A DNA stretch of 34,667 nucleotides from positions 1 through 34,667 of the forward strand of contig CAMHAM010000030.1 of the NCBI GenBank assembly GCA_946183415.1, given 5' to 3'. The position numbers were made by a program, and so were the translations under genes. How positions within the stretch are numbered: position 1 is the first letter of the stretch; the number at the start of each line of letters is the position of its first letter. Source of the DNA: an uncultured Prevotella sp. (GTDB lineage: Bacteria > Bacteroidota > Bacteroidia > Bacteroidales > Bacteroidaceae). The notes under the pieces were generated by a model. The model worked only from the letters and a program-made list of their open reading frames with translations. It was not told where the DNA came from and ran no database searches. Shown one piece after another: positions 16,701 to 22,097 of this stretch.

Positions 16701-16988
16701 GTCAGACTTCAGGAATACGCGCATGCCGTTCTTCGCTGTCACCGTCTTGGACTCATAGCCCAGATACGAGATTGTGATCTGGTTTCTTCCCTGAGGCAGA
16801 GTCAGCGAGAACTTACCATTTACGTCAGTCAACATACCGGTCTGTGTACCGTCAACCTTAACGGCGGCGCCGATAATCGGCTGTCCGTCTTCCTGTGAGA
16901 GCACAGTACCAGTAACTTTGGTTTGAGCCAGTGCAGTTCCCATACAAAGGAGCAGCGTGGCTAAAAACATCGTTAGTCTTTTTTTCAT
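13785..16988 (-). CDS. SusC/RagA-type TonB-dependent outer-membrane transporter
   Basis: A 1067-residue TonB-linked outer-membrane protein. It has a signal peptide ending in TALAQ, a CarboxypepD_reg-like N-terminal domain (~23-110), the TonB-contact segment LDEVVVTAMG, then a plug (VRISS-type region GISSINGNNQPLYVVDGVPLV), and a 22-strand-type barrel ending in phenylalanine (GFNVGLKF). It imports the ligand captured by SusD using TonB energy. No STN signalling domain precedes the plug, and no FecR/ECF sigma pair lies nearby, so transmembrane signalling control is unlikely. It is the first gene of the operon. The promoter at 17128-17159 gives a long leader of about 130 nt with a hairpin. Confidence 0.95.
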   Translation of the reverse strand: MKKRLTMFLATLLLCMGTALAQTKVTGTVLSQEDGQPIIGAAVKVDGTQTGMLTDVNGKFSLTLPQGRNQITISYLGYESKTVTAKNGMRVFLKSDATALDEVVVTAMGITRQQKTLGYSAQTLDNEQLTAGKLTDVTSAMAGKVAGVQINTTSSDPGQANSVIIRGISSINGNNQPLYVVDGVPLVQTTFSGEQKEQDQFANAVGGISNINPNDIENMTVLKGAAATALYGSRAANGVIIITTKSGKKQGERNFQISYDGSVSWRSVATLPKLQNKFGQGWNGAQTFIENGSWGPELDGSTQVYGPIWNHQQLIHKYEAVENNIKDFFESGVNTSHSVSLNGVSNDQKMTYYLSYSYTADNGILPGDKDTYKRNTIATRASYQATDWMKLSANVNIAKTNTNTVAAYQGTSFIDGIMEFPRDISLVDRKNLNSAFDTPEAWYTPYGITNPYWAIENNYNKNDAKQVFGKIQADINPIKQLTLTYRFGFDYTDYDHKIGFPQIALDDALINEDYGYAPSNMNQSGYVYNMYYRKYEMNHDFLANFADKYVDGKLDLNVNVGVNMNERGRNYMEGQTDDLTFHSGFWMLSNGATKTTLQEYQYKRRLVGLFGDVSIGWDEMIYLGLTARNDWSSTLPKEKNSFFYPGATLSWIFTRLIPKNNVLTFGKIRAAVGKTGNDADEYRVYPNYVQAYSNGYYGADLTKFPFNGVNAFQASSTIGSSSLKPEMTTEVEFGVNLALFNNRINIDFAWYNRTTDDQIFTLPVDPSTGYSYMVTNFGKVRNRGIELLVNTVPVQTKDFRWELGFNFSKNNNKVVSMPESLDGGMVNLNSFSAGSDAVYMRAVEGLPMGELFTYLPQYTADGKLIVDANGQPLKTTEVMDTGKNVNADWTGGVTTSLWYKGISLSAALDVRKGGYMFSRTKNLMQFTGNGEATIYNQRRPFVIPNSVYEDGTENVTPIYPGDGSYQTWFNDFGANEVGEFYLIDRSYVKLRNITLAYQFPKSLVSKLYLSDITLSLFCNNVFTWTHKANRYIDPEVSSYGNDLRGMFGELYSNPACRTFGFNVGLKF

Positions 16989-17072
16989 AAATTCTCTCTC
17001 TTTGATTAATAAATATATATAAACAATGTATAATAAGCCTCAATTGTTCGTTGTTATCAATATCTAATGTTT

Positions 17073-17087
17073 CCTCCAAAATGGAGG
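17073..17087 (-). other. Hairpin in the susC-like mRNA leader
   Basis: CCTCC at 17073-17077 and GGAGG at 17083-17087 can pair around a 5-base loop in the ~130-nt 5' leader of the SusC mRNA. It is the only clear structure in the 321-bp gap 16989-17309, apart from the promoter and the terminator at 17261-17286. It could affect mRNA stability or translation, but no regulator is identifiable. Confidence 0.4.
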
Positions 17088-17127
17088 TTTTCCTCGCTTT
17101 CTCTACTTTTTTACAAGTTTCAAGGTG

Positions 17128-17159
17128 CAAAAATAATGCATAAGATTCTAAAAAACGAA
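17128..17159 (-). promoter_or_regulatory. Promoter of the SusC/D operon
   Basis: On the minus strand, TTCG (17159-17156, one mismatch to TTTG), a 20 bp spacer, then TATTTTTG (17135-17128). The expected start is near 17124. The weaker upstream box would suit an operon that needs an activator, but no binding repeat is visible next to it. Confidence 0.65.
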
Positions 17160-17260
17160 TAAATTTATAAAAAAATCACATTTCAGCGCGTTTTATTAAC
17201 AATTCCGCTCCTGACACTTGATTTAAATCAATTCAAAAGACAGGGCCATTAATGAAAAAT

Positions 17261-17286
17261 CCCCCCGCTCGATGAGGAGCGGGGGG
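17261..17286 (-). terminator. Terminator after the leucine-rich-repeat gene
   Basis: A perfect 10-bp GC stem, CCCCCCGCTC at 17261-17270 with its complement at 17277-17286, and a 6-base loop. On the minus strand it is followed by ATTTTTCATT. It begins 24 bp beyond the stop of the gene at 17310. Confidence 0.9.
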
Positions 17287-17309
17287 CTATTGGAGACTAT
17301 TCTTTCAAC

Positions 17310-18344
17310 TTATTTCACGATTTCTTTCCTGACGCTTCCATCGCTCATGCGGATAATGTTGATACCCTTCTTAGCTGTTCGAACTTGCTGGCCGTTGAGG
17401 GTAAACCGTGCACTCTCTTCTGCACGTGCTGCAGCATGACTCTTGATACCTGTAGAAGGATCATACTCCTCAATCTTGGCAAACTCTTTCCAGATATCGA
17501 GAGCCTTATACTCATCAATCTTTCCTTTAGGCACAAAGAGAGTACATGTAGAGAAGAGATCAAATTCGCTTGTACCGCCCTTAGAGCTGAATGGGGTTAC
17601 GCGAATACCGCTGCTCGAATTTCTTTCTTCGCACACAGGTTTACCTGCTACATAGATGCTCTTCAGACCAGAACGGTAGAAAACGGCTATTCCGATAGAC
17701 TCCACGCTTGCAGGCAAGCTGATACTCTCTAATGCCTCGCAGAGATCAAATGAGTTTTTCATAATAGCCTTGATACCGTTGCCAAGGGATACGCTCTTCA
17801 GACTTTTGCAGCCGCAGAATGTATATTCATCAATCTTTTCCAAACCGTCAGGCAACTCAATGCTTGTCAGAGCTGCATCTTCATAAAAAGCAGATCTCCC
17901 CAGAGAAACGACTCCCTTGCTCATCTTTACAGTCTGAAGAGCAACACATTCATAGAAAGCATCTTCGCCGATAGATGTCGTGTTGTCGGTCATCTCAACA
18001 GTCACAAGCTGCTTACAATTCTTGAATGCATTGTCAGGAATCACCTTCAGGTTGGCGCCAATCTTCAGTGAAGTAATTTCGCTACTACGAAGTGCGAAGT
18101 CGCCCAGAGATGTCACCTTGTAGGTCTTGCCGTCCTGCGTAACCTCGTCGGGAATAACAAAGTCACCATCATAATGCTTCTTTCCGAACTCATCGGCTTT
18201 TACGATCCTCACTTCCGTATCAGAGATCTTCTCATAGTTCACACCGTCTATGGTGAAATCCACCACGTAATCGGCACCCTGTACTTGGCTCCAAGCCATC
18301 AAGCCCAAGACCGTCATCGAAACTTTTGCGTAGAATTTTTTCAT
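17310..18344 (-). CDS. BspA-type leucine-rich-repeat secreted protein
   Basis: 344 residues from MKKFYAKVSM. The signal peptide ends around VQGA. Residues ~70-245 are LRR_5 (BspA-like) repeats with the pattern LxxIxxxAFxxCxxLxxVxL, e.g. IPDNAFKNCKQLVTVEM, IGEDAFYECVALQTVKM and IDEYTFCGCKSLKSVSL. A linker with FVPKGKIDEYKA follows. The last ~35 residues (RFTLNGQQVRTAKKGINIIR...) form a short beta module ending VRKEIVK, the C-terminal tail often seen on Prevotella secreted proteins. BspA-like proteins act in adhesion or matrix binding; the target here is unknown. ATG 18350 is an in-frame alternative start. The gene follows the coiled-coil lipoprotein and the terminator at 18374-18401, with no clear promoter of its own. 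Confidence 0.85.
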   Translation of the reverse strand: MKKFYAKVSMTVLGLMAWSQVQGADYVVDFTIDGVNYEKISDTEVRIVKADEFGKKHYDGDFVIPDEVTQDGKTYKVTSLGDFALRSSEITSLKIGANLKVIPDNAFKNCKQLVTVEMTDNTTSIGEDAFYECVALQTVKMSKGVVSLGRSAFYEDAALTSIELPDGLEKIDEYTFCGCKSLKSVSLGNGIKAIMKNSFDLCEALESISLPASVESIGIAVFYRSGLKSIYVAGKPVCEERNSSSGIRVTPFSSKGGTSEFDLFSTCTLFVPKGKIDEYKALDIWKEFAKIEEYDPSTGIKSHAAARAEESARFTLNGQQVRTAKKGINIIRMSDGSVRKEIVK

Positions 18345-18373
18345 GATCATTTATTTTTTTAATTTGTTAAAAA

Positions 18374-18401
18374 TCCCCCTCGCCCGATAAGGGGCAGGGG
18401 G
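18374..18401 (-). terminator. Probable terminator after the coiled-coil lipoprotein
   Basis: CCCCCT (18375-18380) pairs with AGGGGG near 18396-18401, with a further CCC/GGG inner stem, an internal mismatch and an A-rich loop. On the minus strand ATTTTTAAC follows. It separates the gene ending at 18422 from the LRR gene starting at 18344, whose expression may depend on read-through. Confidence 0.7.
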
Positions 18402-18421
18402 TATACCTTATTATATATATA

Positions 18422-19270
18422 TTACTTCACCATCACAACCAGATACTTGCTGGTAGACCAGAAGGTATCGGGATCTGTGATACGGAGCACATACTGCTTG
18501 TTGGCATCGCGCTGCAGGGTATAAGAGCTGGCAGGGTGAGAGGTCATCATCTTGGCCGACTTGCTATAAAGCTTGATTTCCTTGTCGATGCGGATATCGA
18601 TCTTGGTGAAGTAGTCCTTGTTGAAGTTCGAGCGGAGTACTTCGCCATCAGAAAGGATGTTCTGCTCTTTCAGCTCCTTCTTGGTACCAAATACGAACCA
18701 TGCTGAGTGGAGCGCCTTGTCCTGGGTAGAGATGGTCTCTTCCTTCTTGGTGTTCTCCTCGGTCAGGGTGGATACATTGGTATTCAGGTTGGCCACCTTC
18801 TCGTCGAGCTGTGCGATATGGATATCCTTACGGTCGAGCTCCTCGCGGAGGGCTGCCAACTGCTTGTCTTTCTCTTCCATCTGCTGCGTCAGGTTATCAA
18901 TAATCTTCTTGAGCTGTCCGCCTTTCACGGTGCTCTCGCGTACCTGCTGCTTCAGCTTGTTGATCAGTTCTTTGTTCTGCTGCATCATCGACTGGATGAA
19001 CTGGAAGTTCTCCTTGATGCGCTGTGAGGTGTTAGTTCCCTCGCCCGACTTGGCAAGTGTCACACGGTTCTGTGCCTCAGTGATCTCGCGGAAGCCCTCC
19101 TCGATATCGCTTAGGGTGGTCATCATGTCGTTAATCTCATTGTCCTTCTGGGCAATAATCTGATTCAGAGAATCGCGCTGCTGTCTGGCAGCTTCCTCGG
19201 CCTTCTTTACGCCGTCGTTACAACTTGCCAACGTTAATGCACAAATGGCAAAAATAGCTAATTTCTTCAT
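18422..19270 (-). CDS. Coiled-coil lipoprotein, Bacteroidales hypothetical
   Basis: 282 residues with lipobox LTLASC (Cys17). Residues ~20-190 are a long charged alpha-helical coiled coil (heptads of Gln/Glu/Lys with Leu/Ile; LKQQVRES, MEEKDKQLAALREELDRKD). A compact C-terminal domain of about 90 residues follows (AWFVFGTKKELKEQNILSDG, YFTKIDIRIDKEIKLYSKSAKMMTSHPASSY, STSKYLVVMVK). It is likely periplasmic, anchored to a membrane by lipid, with the coil as a spacer. I recognise it only as a conserved Bacteroidales hypothetical. It begins 25 bp after the rsmI stop, so it is probably in the rsmI operon, and ends before the hairpin at 18374-18401. Confidence 0.75.
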   Translation of the reverse strand: MKKLAIFAICALTLASCNDGVKKAEEAARQQRDSLNQIIAQKDNEINDMMTTLSDIEEGFREITEAQNRVTLAKSGEGTNTSQRIKENFQFIQSMMQQNKELINKLKQQVRESTVKGGQLKKIIDNLTQQMEEKDKQLAALREELDRKDIHIAQLDEKVANLNTNVSTLTEENTKKEETISTQDKALHSAWFVFGTKKELKEQNILSDGEVLRSNFNKDYFTKIDIRIDKEIKLYSKSAKMMTSHPASSYTLQRDANKQYVLRITDPDTFWSTSKYLVVMVK

Positions 19271-19295
19271 AATTGATTATTATTTAATTTGTTAT

Positions 19296-19967
19296 TCACT
19301 TTTCCCCTTCCAGGACGATGACAATCTCGCCCTTGGGCTCTTTTTCCTTAAAATGGGCAATGACCGCTTCGAGCGTACCGCGTACACTCTCCTCGTGGAT
19401 CTTGGAAATCTCACGGCAGACGCTGACCTGACGCGACGGACCGAAAGCCTCTGCAAACTGCTCAAGCGTCTTGACCACCCGATATGGCGACTCGTAGAAA
19501 ATCATCGTGCGCTGCTCACCTTTGAGCGACTCAATCTTCGACTGACGGCCTTTCTTCTGAGGCAGGAAACCCTCGAAGGCGAACCGGTCGCAGGGCAGAC
19601 CGCTCGACACCAAGGCTGGCACAAAGGCTGTGGCACCTGGCAGGCACTGCACCTCTACCCCAGCCTTGACAGCCTCACGGACGAGGAAGAATCCAGGATC
19701 GCTGATGCCTGGAGTGCCTGCATCACTGATTAGAGCCACATTCTCGCCTGCCAGCAACCGGCTGACGATTCCTGCTGAAGTACCATGCTCATTGAATTTA
19801 TGGTGTGACATCAGCTGATTGCGGATGTCGAAATGCTTCAGAAGGATACCCGAGGTACGAGTGTCCTCTGCCAGCACGAGGTCAACCTCTTTGAGAATAC
19901 GGACGGCCCGGAAAGTCATGTCCTCCATATTGCCTACTGGGGTCGGTACGATGTACAATATACCCAT
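19296..19967 (-). CDS. rsmI: 16S rRNA (cytidine-1402-2'-O)-methyltransferase
   Basis: Methylates the 2'-OH of C1402 in 16S rRNA using S-adenosylmethionine. The protein has the tetrapyrrole-methylase fold, with LYIVPTPVGNMEDMTFRAVRIL at the start, AEDTRTSGILLKHF, the SAM loop LISDAGTPGISDPG (~80-93), and FYESPYRV. At 223 residues it is normal length for the family. MGILYIVPTPVG at 19967 is chosen over the frame's first ATG at 20039. The -7 element TAACTTTG (19984-19977) lies between them, and the extra 24 residues are encoded by A-rich repeat DNA. The mRNA leader is then only about 5 nt. The gene diverges from tdk and precedes the coiled-coil lipoprotein. Confidence 0.95.
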   Translation of the reverse strand: MGILYIVPTPVGNMEDMTFRAVRILKEVDLVLAEDTRTSGILLKHFDIRNQLMSHHKFNEHGTSAGIVSRLLAGENVALISDAGTPGISDPGFFLVREAVKAGVEVQCLPGATAFVPALVSSGLPCDRFAFEGFLPQKKGRQSKIESLKGEQRTMIFYESPYRVVKTLEQFAEAFGPSRQVSVCREISKIHEESVRGTLEAVIAHFKEKEPKGEIVIVLEGEK

Positions 19968-19976
19968 ATCAGGGGG

Positions 19977-19984
19977 CAAAGTTA
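19977..19984 (-). promoter_or_regulatory. rsmI -7 element
   Basis: TAACTTTG on the minus strand (19984-19977). At the -33 position the sequence is TTTT/TTTC rather than TTTG, and it falls within the heptamer repeat at 19993-20020. The last base is 9 bp from the rsmI start. Confidence 0.6.
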
Positions 19985-19992
19985 CAAAAAGG

Positions 19993-20020
19993 AAGTGAAA
20001 AGTGAAAAATGAAAGGTAAA
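19993..20020 (+). repeat. A-rich heptamer tandem repeat
   Basis: Four head-to-tail 7-bp units: AAGTGAA, AAGTGAA, AAATGAA and AGGTAAA. It lies in the spacer between the divergent rsmI and tdk genes and covers the expected -33 position of rsmI. It is similar in style to the repeat at 744-779 and, as complement, to the heptamers inside tsaE. Confidence 0.75.
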
Positions 20021-20089
20021 AAATTACATCTTTTGGCATAATTTTTAAATTTTAATCCTTATTTTTTAATATTATTTGTAACTTTTTTG

Positions 20090-20097
20090 TACCTTTG
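20090..20097 (+). promoter_or_regulatory. tdk -7 element
   Basis: TACCTTTG at 20090-20097. A TTTG at 20075-20078 is only 11 bp upstream, too close for the usual spacing, so the upstream box is weak or absent. The element ends 8 bp before ATG 20106. Confidence 0.6.
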
Positions 20098-20105
20098 CAG
20101 TGATT

Positions 20106-20687
20106 ATGACTGAAAACTTAACAGGAGAGGCGCACCGTCCTGGCAGAATCGAAGTGGTGTGCGGTTCGATGTTCTCGGGCAAGACGGAGGAGTTGATCCG
20201 TCGGCTGCGTCGTGCACAGTTCGCCCGTCAGAAAGTGGAAATCTACAAGCCTGCCATCGATGTGAGATACTCAGAAGAGGATGTTGTCAGCCACGACCAG
20301 AACCACATCCTGTCTACTCCTATCGACTCTTCAGCGAGCATCCTCCTGCTGTCGAGCGATATCGACGTGGTGGGCATCGACGAGGCGCAATTCTTCGACA
20401 TGGGACTTGTCGACGTGTGCAACGAGCTGGCCAATCGTGGGGTGCGCGTCATCGTGGCCGGACTTGATATGGACTATAAGGGTGTGCCCTTCGGGCCGAT
20501 GCCTGCCCTATGCGCCATTGCCGACGATGTCACCAAGGTGCATGCCATCTGTGTGCGCTGCGGGGCGCTGGCCTACGTCAGTCACCGGAAGGTAGAGGGT
20601 ACGCAGCGCGTGCTGCTGGGCGAGACAACGGAATACGAGCCCCTTTGCAGAGAATGTTATCAAAAAGCTATACAAGAAGAGAAATGA
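20106..20687 (+). CDS. tdk: Thymidine kinase
   Basis: Phosphorylates thymidine to dTMP (type II, zinc-containing TK1 family). The P-loop is GSMFSGKT (20-27), the Walker B-type motif is DEAQFF, and the zinc lasso cysteines appear as CVRCGA and later CREC. 193 residues. ATG 20106 is preferred over GTG 20100, because the -7 element ends at 20097 and the GTG would probably lie at or before the transcript start. The stop overlaps the next gene's ATG as ATGA (20684-20687), so the permease is translationally coupled. Confidence 0.95.
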   Translation: MTENLTGEAHRPGRIEVVCGSMFSGKTEELIRRLRRAQFARQKVEIYKPAIDVRYSEEDVVSHDQNHILSTPIDSSASILLLSSDIDVVGIDEAQFFDMGLVDVCNELANRGVRVIVAGLDMDYKGVPFGPMPALCAIADDVTKVHAICVRCGALAYVSHRKVEGTQRVLLGETTEYEPLCRECYQKAIQEEK

Positions 20688-21781
20688 CAGAAAAACCCAT
20701 TACCTTTGACCGAGTCGTTCGCTGGGTCGGCACCGGTCTGCTGATTATCGGCATCATACTGTTGCTTAACCGCCTCAGCCATGTGCTGTTACCATTCTTC
20801 GTCGCCTGGTTCTTCGCCTATCTGCTTTATCCGATGGTGAAGTTCGTGGAGCGTTACCTGCACGCGCCTCGCGCCTTGAGCATTATCTTTACGCTGGTTT
20901 TAGTCACTGCCGTCATCTCAGGTATCGTCTACCTGATTGTCCCGCCGATGATCGAACAGTTTGAGAAACTGGGCAATCTGGCCACCGACTACATCCACAA
21001 GTCGGCAAACATCTCGAGCATTCCTGGAGCGGTCTCAGAGTGGATTACGGAGAATCAGTTCGAGATAGAGCAGTTCTTCAAGAGCAAGGACTTCACCGAC
21101 GGGCTAAAGGCCGTCATGCCGGAGCTGTTCAACTTTCTCGGACAGACCTACAGCATCATCGTCAGTGTCATCGCATCGTTTATCGCCCTATTATATATGT
21201 TCTTCATCCTGCTCGACTATGAATACTTGACCGACAACTGGATCCGCATCTTCCCCAAGAAGAACCGTCCGTTCTGGCAGGAGGTGGCAAGCGACGTGGA
21301 GCATGAGCTGAACAACTACATACGCGGACAGGGACTGGTGGCCCTTATCATGGGTGTGCTCTTCTGCATCGGATTCACCATCATCGACTTCCCCATGGCC
21401 ATCGGTCTGGGCATCATGATCGGCATCATGGACCTCGTGCCCTATCTGCACACCTTCGCCCTGATTCCCACTGTATTGCTGGCACTCCTGAAAGCAGCCG
21501 ACACAGGCCAGAACTTCTGGGTGATCCTGATCATGGCGCTGCTGGTATTCGTCATCGTACAGCTGATTTGCGACATGGTGGTAACGCCAAAGGTGATGGG
21601 CAAGGCCATGGGACTGAACCCTGCCATCCTGCTGCTTTCGCTCTCTGTATGGGGCGCACTGCTGGGATTCATCGGGCTGATTATCGCCCTGCCGCTCACC
21701 ACGCTGCTCATAGCCTACTACCAGCGATACGTGACAAAAGACAGCAAAGTTGAGGTGGAAGAAGGCACCCCTGCGGGATAA
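20684..21781 (+). CDS. AI-2E family (PerM-type) inner-membrane permease
   Basis: 365 residues, an integral membrane protein of the AI-2E/PerM family. Segments: two hydrophobic helices in the first ~60 residues ([36 protein letters not shown]), one near 75-100, a soluble region, then about five helices from ~160 on. The family signature is around [14 protein letters not shown]. Substrate is not known; the family includes a putative AI-2 exporter and Na+/H+ antiporters, so the name should not be taken as function. The open frame extends back to 20510 inside tdk, but the ATGA overlap with the tdk stop marks 20684 as the start. Confidence 0.9.
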   Translation: MTEKPITFDRVVRWVGTGLLIIGIILLLNRLSHVLLPFFVAWFFAYLLYPMVKFVERYLHAPRALSIIFTLVLVTAVISGIVYLIVPPMIEQFEKLGNLATDYIHKSANISSIPGAVSEWITENQFEIEQFFKSKDFTDGLKAVMPELFNFLGQTYSIIVSVIASFIALLYMFFILLDYEYLTDNWIRIFPKKNRPFWQEVASDVEHELNNYIRGQGLVALIMGVLFCIGFTIIDFPMAIGLGIMIGIMDLVPYLHTFALIPTVLLALLKAADTGQNFWVILIMALLVFVIVQLICDMVVTPKVMGKAMGLNPAILLLSLSVWGALLGFIGLIIALPLTTLLIAYYQRYVTKDSKVEVEEGTPAG

Positions 21782-21815
21782 ATTGCCCCAAAAAATCAAA
21801 ATTCCTCGCAATAAA

Positions 21816-21847
21816 TTTGGCGGTTTGAAAAAAACATCGTAACTTTG
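21816..21847 (+). promoter_or_regulatory. tRNA-Lys promoter, Bacteroidetes type
   Basis: TTTG (21816-21819), a 20 bp spacer, then TAACTTTG (21840-21847). The tRNA begins 33 bp further on, leaving a short 5' leader for RNase P to remove. Confidence 0.85.
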
Positions 21848-21880
21848 CAGCCGCTTTCGAAAGATTGCAATGATAAGGTC

Positions 21881-21956
21881 GATCCGTTAGCTCAGTCGGT
21901 AGAGCACAACACTTTTAATGTTGGGGTCTTGGGTTCGAGCCCCAAACGGATCACCA
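21881..21956 (+). tRNA. tRNA-Lys (anticodon TTT)
   Basis: The acceptor stem GATCCGT (21881-21887) pairs with ACGGATC (21946-21952). The D stem GCTC/GAGC is present, and the anticodon stem CAACA/TGTTG encloses loop CTTTTAA with anticodon TTT. The T arm TTGGG/CCCAA has loop TTCGAGC. Discriminator A and CCA (21954-21956) are encoded. A terminator hairpin follows at 21962. Confidence 0.97.
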
Positions 21957-21961
21957 AGAAC

Positions 21962-21998
21962 AATCCGCAAGAAACTGTCCACCAGTCGCTTGCGGATT
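21962..21998 (+). terminator. Terminator of tRNA-Lys
   Basis: A perfect 10-bp stem, AATCCGCAAG at 21962-21971 and its complement at 21989-21998, with a 17-base loop. A T-rich run (TTCTTTG) follows. Confidence 0.8.
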
Positions 21999-22049
21999 TT
22001 CTTTGTTATCACCAAATGGAGATTTTTACTATTAATAGTAGCGCTTCCT

Positions 22050-22093
22050 AGAATTAATAGGAAAAAGTTCCAGAATTAATAAGAAAAAGTTCT
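22050..22093 (+). repeat. Two 22-bp direct repeats
   Basis: AGAATTAATAGGAAAAAGTT (22050-22069, plus CC) is repeated as 22072-22093 with two substitutions. A partial third copy (ATAATTAAAA) runs into the stop of the minus-strand gene at 22098. No dyad symmetry or promoter is evident. Confidence 0.7.
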
Positions 22094-22097
22094 ATAA

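Noticed and set aside
20510..20683. Extended N terminus of the AI-2E permease inside tdk
   Set aside because: The longer frame overlaps tdk in another frame and has no membrane-protein features. The ATGA overlap at 20684 fits translational coupling.
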